DNA from: Actinomycetota bacterium
GTDB taxonomy: Bacteria > Actinomycetota > Acidimicrobiia > Acidimicrobiales > Poriferisodalaceae
Reading direction: 5' to 3'
Assembly (NCBI GenBank): GCA_013151655.1
Contig: JAADHX010000333.1
Span: 1 to 7,243 of the forward strand
DNA length: 7,243 bases
A program made the translations under genes and the position numbers. Positions within the stretch are counted from its first letter, which is position 1; every line of letters starts with the position of its first letter. The notes under the pieces were generated by a model. The model was not told the origin of the DNA. It did not search any database and saw only the letters and a list, made by a program, of their open reading frames with translations. Positions 6,062-7,243 of the stretch are shown here, piece by piece.

Positions 6062-6067
6062 CTCCTC
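6062..6067 (-). promoter_or_regulatory. Ribosome binding site of the lipoprotein gene
   Basis: GAGGAG on the - strand, 6 nt before the GTG at 6055. This is the strongest Shine-Dalgarno match in the window and decides the GTG start. Confidence 0.75.
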
Positions 6068-6105
6068 GCTGTGTCACCAAGAAGAGGCCTAGACGGCGAC
6101 CCCAA

Positions 6106-6144
6106 GTGACACCAATTATGTCACAGCTGATCGTGCAATCTTCA
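6106..6144 (-). promoter_or_regulatory. Possible promoter with GTGACA/TGTCAC dyad upstream of the lipoprotein gene
   Basis: GTGACA (6106-6111) and TGTCAC (6119-6124) form a perfect 6-bp inverted repeat around a 7-nt AT-rich centre. On the - strand the centre contains CATAAT (6115-6120), a 5/6 match to a -10 hexamer. A weak TGAAGA (6139-6144) stands 18 nt upstream as -35. A further GTGTCAC at 6071-6077 is the reverse complement of GTGACAC at 6106-6112, giving a third half-site near the ribosome site. The region lies between divergent genes and could control either. The rest of 6056-6174 holds no gene, and I see no convincing promoter for the + strand gene. Confidence 0.4.
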
Positions 6145-6163
6145 GTGAGTGGTGCTCCAATCT

Positions 6164-6170
6164 AAGGTGA
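6164..6170 (+). promoter_or_regulatory. Ribosome binding site of the FrhB-like gene
   Basis: AAGGTGA, 4 nt before the ATG at 6175. An in-frame TAA at 6163-6165 overlaps it, so no start further upstream is possible. Confidence 0.7.
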
Positions 6171-6174
6171 GTCC

Positions 6175-7243
6175 ATGGCTGTGACCGAAACCGACACTCC
6201 AGACAACGCTTCTGCGCCGCCCAAGCGCGAGCGCTGGACCCATCAATGGAAAGAGCTCTACAGCGAGGTCATCACAACTGGCCTATGCACTGGCTGCTCT
6301 GGATGCGTGATCTCTTGTCCTCACGACGTGATCGGTTACAACCACGAACAGGGCGGTTTCAAACCGTTTCATATCGAAGAAGAACTCGGCCTCGACAACT
6401 GCATCCACGGCGAGAAGGGCTGCACCAGCTGCACCAGGGCGTGCCCGCGCTTTCGAACATGGGAAACCGAAGCCGACGACTTTATGTTCGGCAAAACCCG
6501 AACCGCCGACGATCCAGCCGGACTGTACAAAGACATCATCCTCACCCGAGCCAGTGACGACTTCGTGCACGAGACCGGCCAAGATGGAGGCCTCGTTTCG
6601 GCGATCCTCATCTGGGCGCTCGATCACGGTTACATCGATGCTGCCCTCACCTCTTACGTGGGCGAAGGCGACGGCAGCCAATGGACAGCGTCACCAGGCG
6701 TCGCATTCAACAAAGAAGATGTGTTGCGCGGTGCAGGCAGCCGCTACACCTACTCGGCCAACCCACTGGCGCTCGAGGCTGCCATGGATTCGGGAGCTCG
6801 CAAGATCGCCTTGGTTGGCATGAGTTGCCAGAGTTCGATCGTGCCAGTCATGAAGAGCCGAAAGGTCGGCAAAGTTGGCAATCGTTTCGCGCTGAATATC
6901 GGATTGTTGTGTTCGAAGAGTTTCGATGAAGCCATATTCGAGGAGCTCTTCGAGCTCAAATATGGGCTCGACCGAAACACCATCAAGAAAACCAACATCA
7001 AAGGCGTCTTCCAGATCTGGACCCACGACGGTGGCTACCACGAAATCAACCTCAAGGAATGCCACGCCTGGACTCGCGAGGGCTGCAACTACTGCCCCGA
7101 TTTCGCGGCCGAACACGCCGACATTTCAACCGGCGGAATCGGCAAGTTCAACGACTGGACACTCACGATCGTTCGCACCGATCTCGGCCGCGAGATCATC
7201 ATCAAGATGCTCGAAGACGGCTCGCTGATCGGACGCCCCGGCG
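6175..7243 (+). CDS. Coenzyme F420 hydrogenase/dehydrogenase beta subunit (FrhB-like) family protein, 3' partial
   Basis: The frame is open from ATG 6175 to the window end (356 codons, no stop). The N-terminal domain has two Cys sets: CTGCSGCVISCP (C38, C41, C44, C48) and C76 with CTSCTRACP (C83, C86, C90), the arrangement for two [4Fe-4S] clusters. Then come GQDGGLVSAIL (135-145), GMSCQSS (215-221, C218), LLCSKSF (244-250) and C296, C304, C307 in CHAW...CNYCPDF, followed by ADISTGGIGK (315-324) and IVRTDLGREI (332-341). This order matches the FrhB/FdhB family. Those proteins carry FAD and Fe-S clusters and move electrons between F420 or ferredoxin and a partner. Relatives reduce other substrates, such as chlorophyllide vinyl groups, so the substrate is open. 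No signal peptide or membrane helix: cytosolic. The start is set by the ribosome site at 6164-6170. The gene is divergent from the lipoprotein gene and its downstream partners lie outside the window. Confidence 0.9.
   Translation, partial: MAVTETDTPDNASAPPKRERWTHQWKELYSEVITTGLCTGCSGCVISCPHDVIGYNHEQGGFKPFHIEEELGLDNCIHGEKGCTSCTRACPRFRTWETEADDFMFGKTRTADDPAGLYKDIILTRASDDFVHETGQDGGLVSAILIWALDHGYIDAALTSYVGEGDGSQWTASPGVAFNKEDVLRGAGSRYTYSANPLALEAAMDSGARKIALVGMSCQSSIVPVMKSRKVGKVGNRFALNIGLLCSKSFDEAIFEELFELKYGLDRNTIKKTNIKGVFQIWTHDGGYHEINLKECHAWTREGCNYCPDFAAEHADISTGGIGKFNDWTLTIVRTDLGREIIIKMLEDGSLIGRPG

Noticed and set aside
6106..6124. CRP/GlxR-type site (TGTGA-N6-TCACA)
   Set aside because: The GTGA and TCAC halves are 11 nt apart, too far for that class.
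6691..7116. 141-codon reverse open frame opposite the FrhB-like gene
   Set aside because: The + frame carries ordered Cys motifs and family signatures over the same bases.

Overview
The window suggests a GC-rich actinobacterium, most likely of the Acidimicrobiia type. This is an inference from gene content: a three-gene flavin/heme redox cluster, an actinobacterial-style acyl-CoA dehydrogenase, a lipoprotein with a long Thr/Ser linker, and a protein of the coenzyme F420 hydrogenase/dehydrogenase beta family. No RNA gene, insertion sequence, CRISPR array or phage gene was found. All seven coding regions are of ordinary chromosomal character.

Left part, + strand (1-1909). The 3' end of a gene encodes a Pro/Thr/Ala-rich tail that follows what looks like the last helix of an FMN-binding domain. 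After a 3-nt gap comes a complete ApbE (FAD:protein FMN transferase). After a 4-nt ATGA overlap comes a five-helix ferric-reductase-type heme b membrane protein. Together they look like an electron-transfer chain across the membrane: heme protein to covalently flavinylated outer domain, with ApbE attaching the flavin. About 93 nt downstream, on the same strand, lies a secreted two-domain protein (2003-3595). It has a GH26-like glycosidase barrel followed by a ThuA/glutamine-amidotransferase-like domain. A small hairpin separates it from the redox genes.

Middle, - strand (3654-6055). An acyl-CoA dehydrogenase gene converges on the glycosidase gene across a 58-nt gap that holds a perfect 16-bp direct repeat. 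Upstream of the dehydrogenase is a lipoprotein gene of unknown function. The dehydrogenase probably has its own promoter, because a perfect 6-bp inverted repeat overlaps a plausible -10 just before its ATG.

Right part (6056-7243). A 119-nt divergent intergenic region carries a GTGACA/TGTCAC dyad on top of the likely lipoprotein promoter. It then leads into an iron-sulfur flavoprotein of the FrhB family, which runs off the window end without a stop.

Nothing here is clearly a new system. The points most worth a second look are the degenerate flavinylation-like motif at the left edge, the near-perfect palindrome inside the 5' part of apbE, the glycosidase/ThuA-like fusion next to a flavin relay, and the two operator-like dyads.
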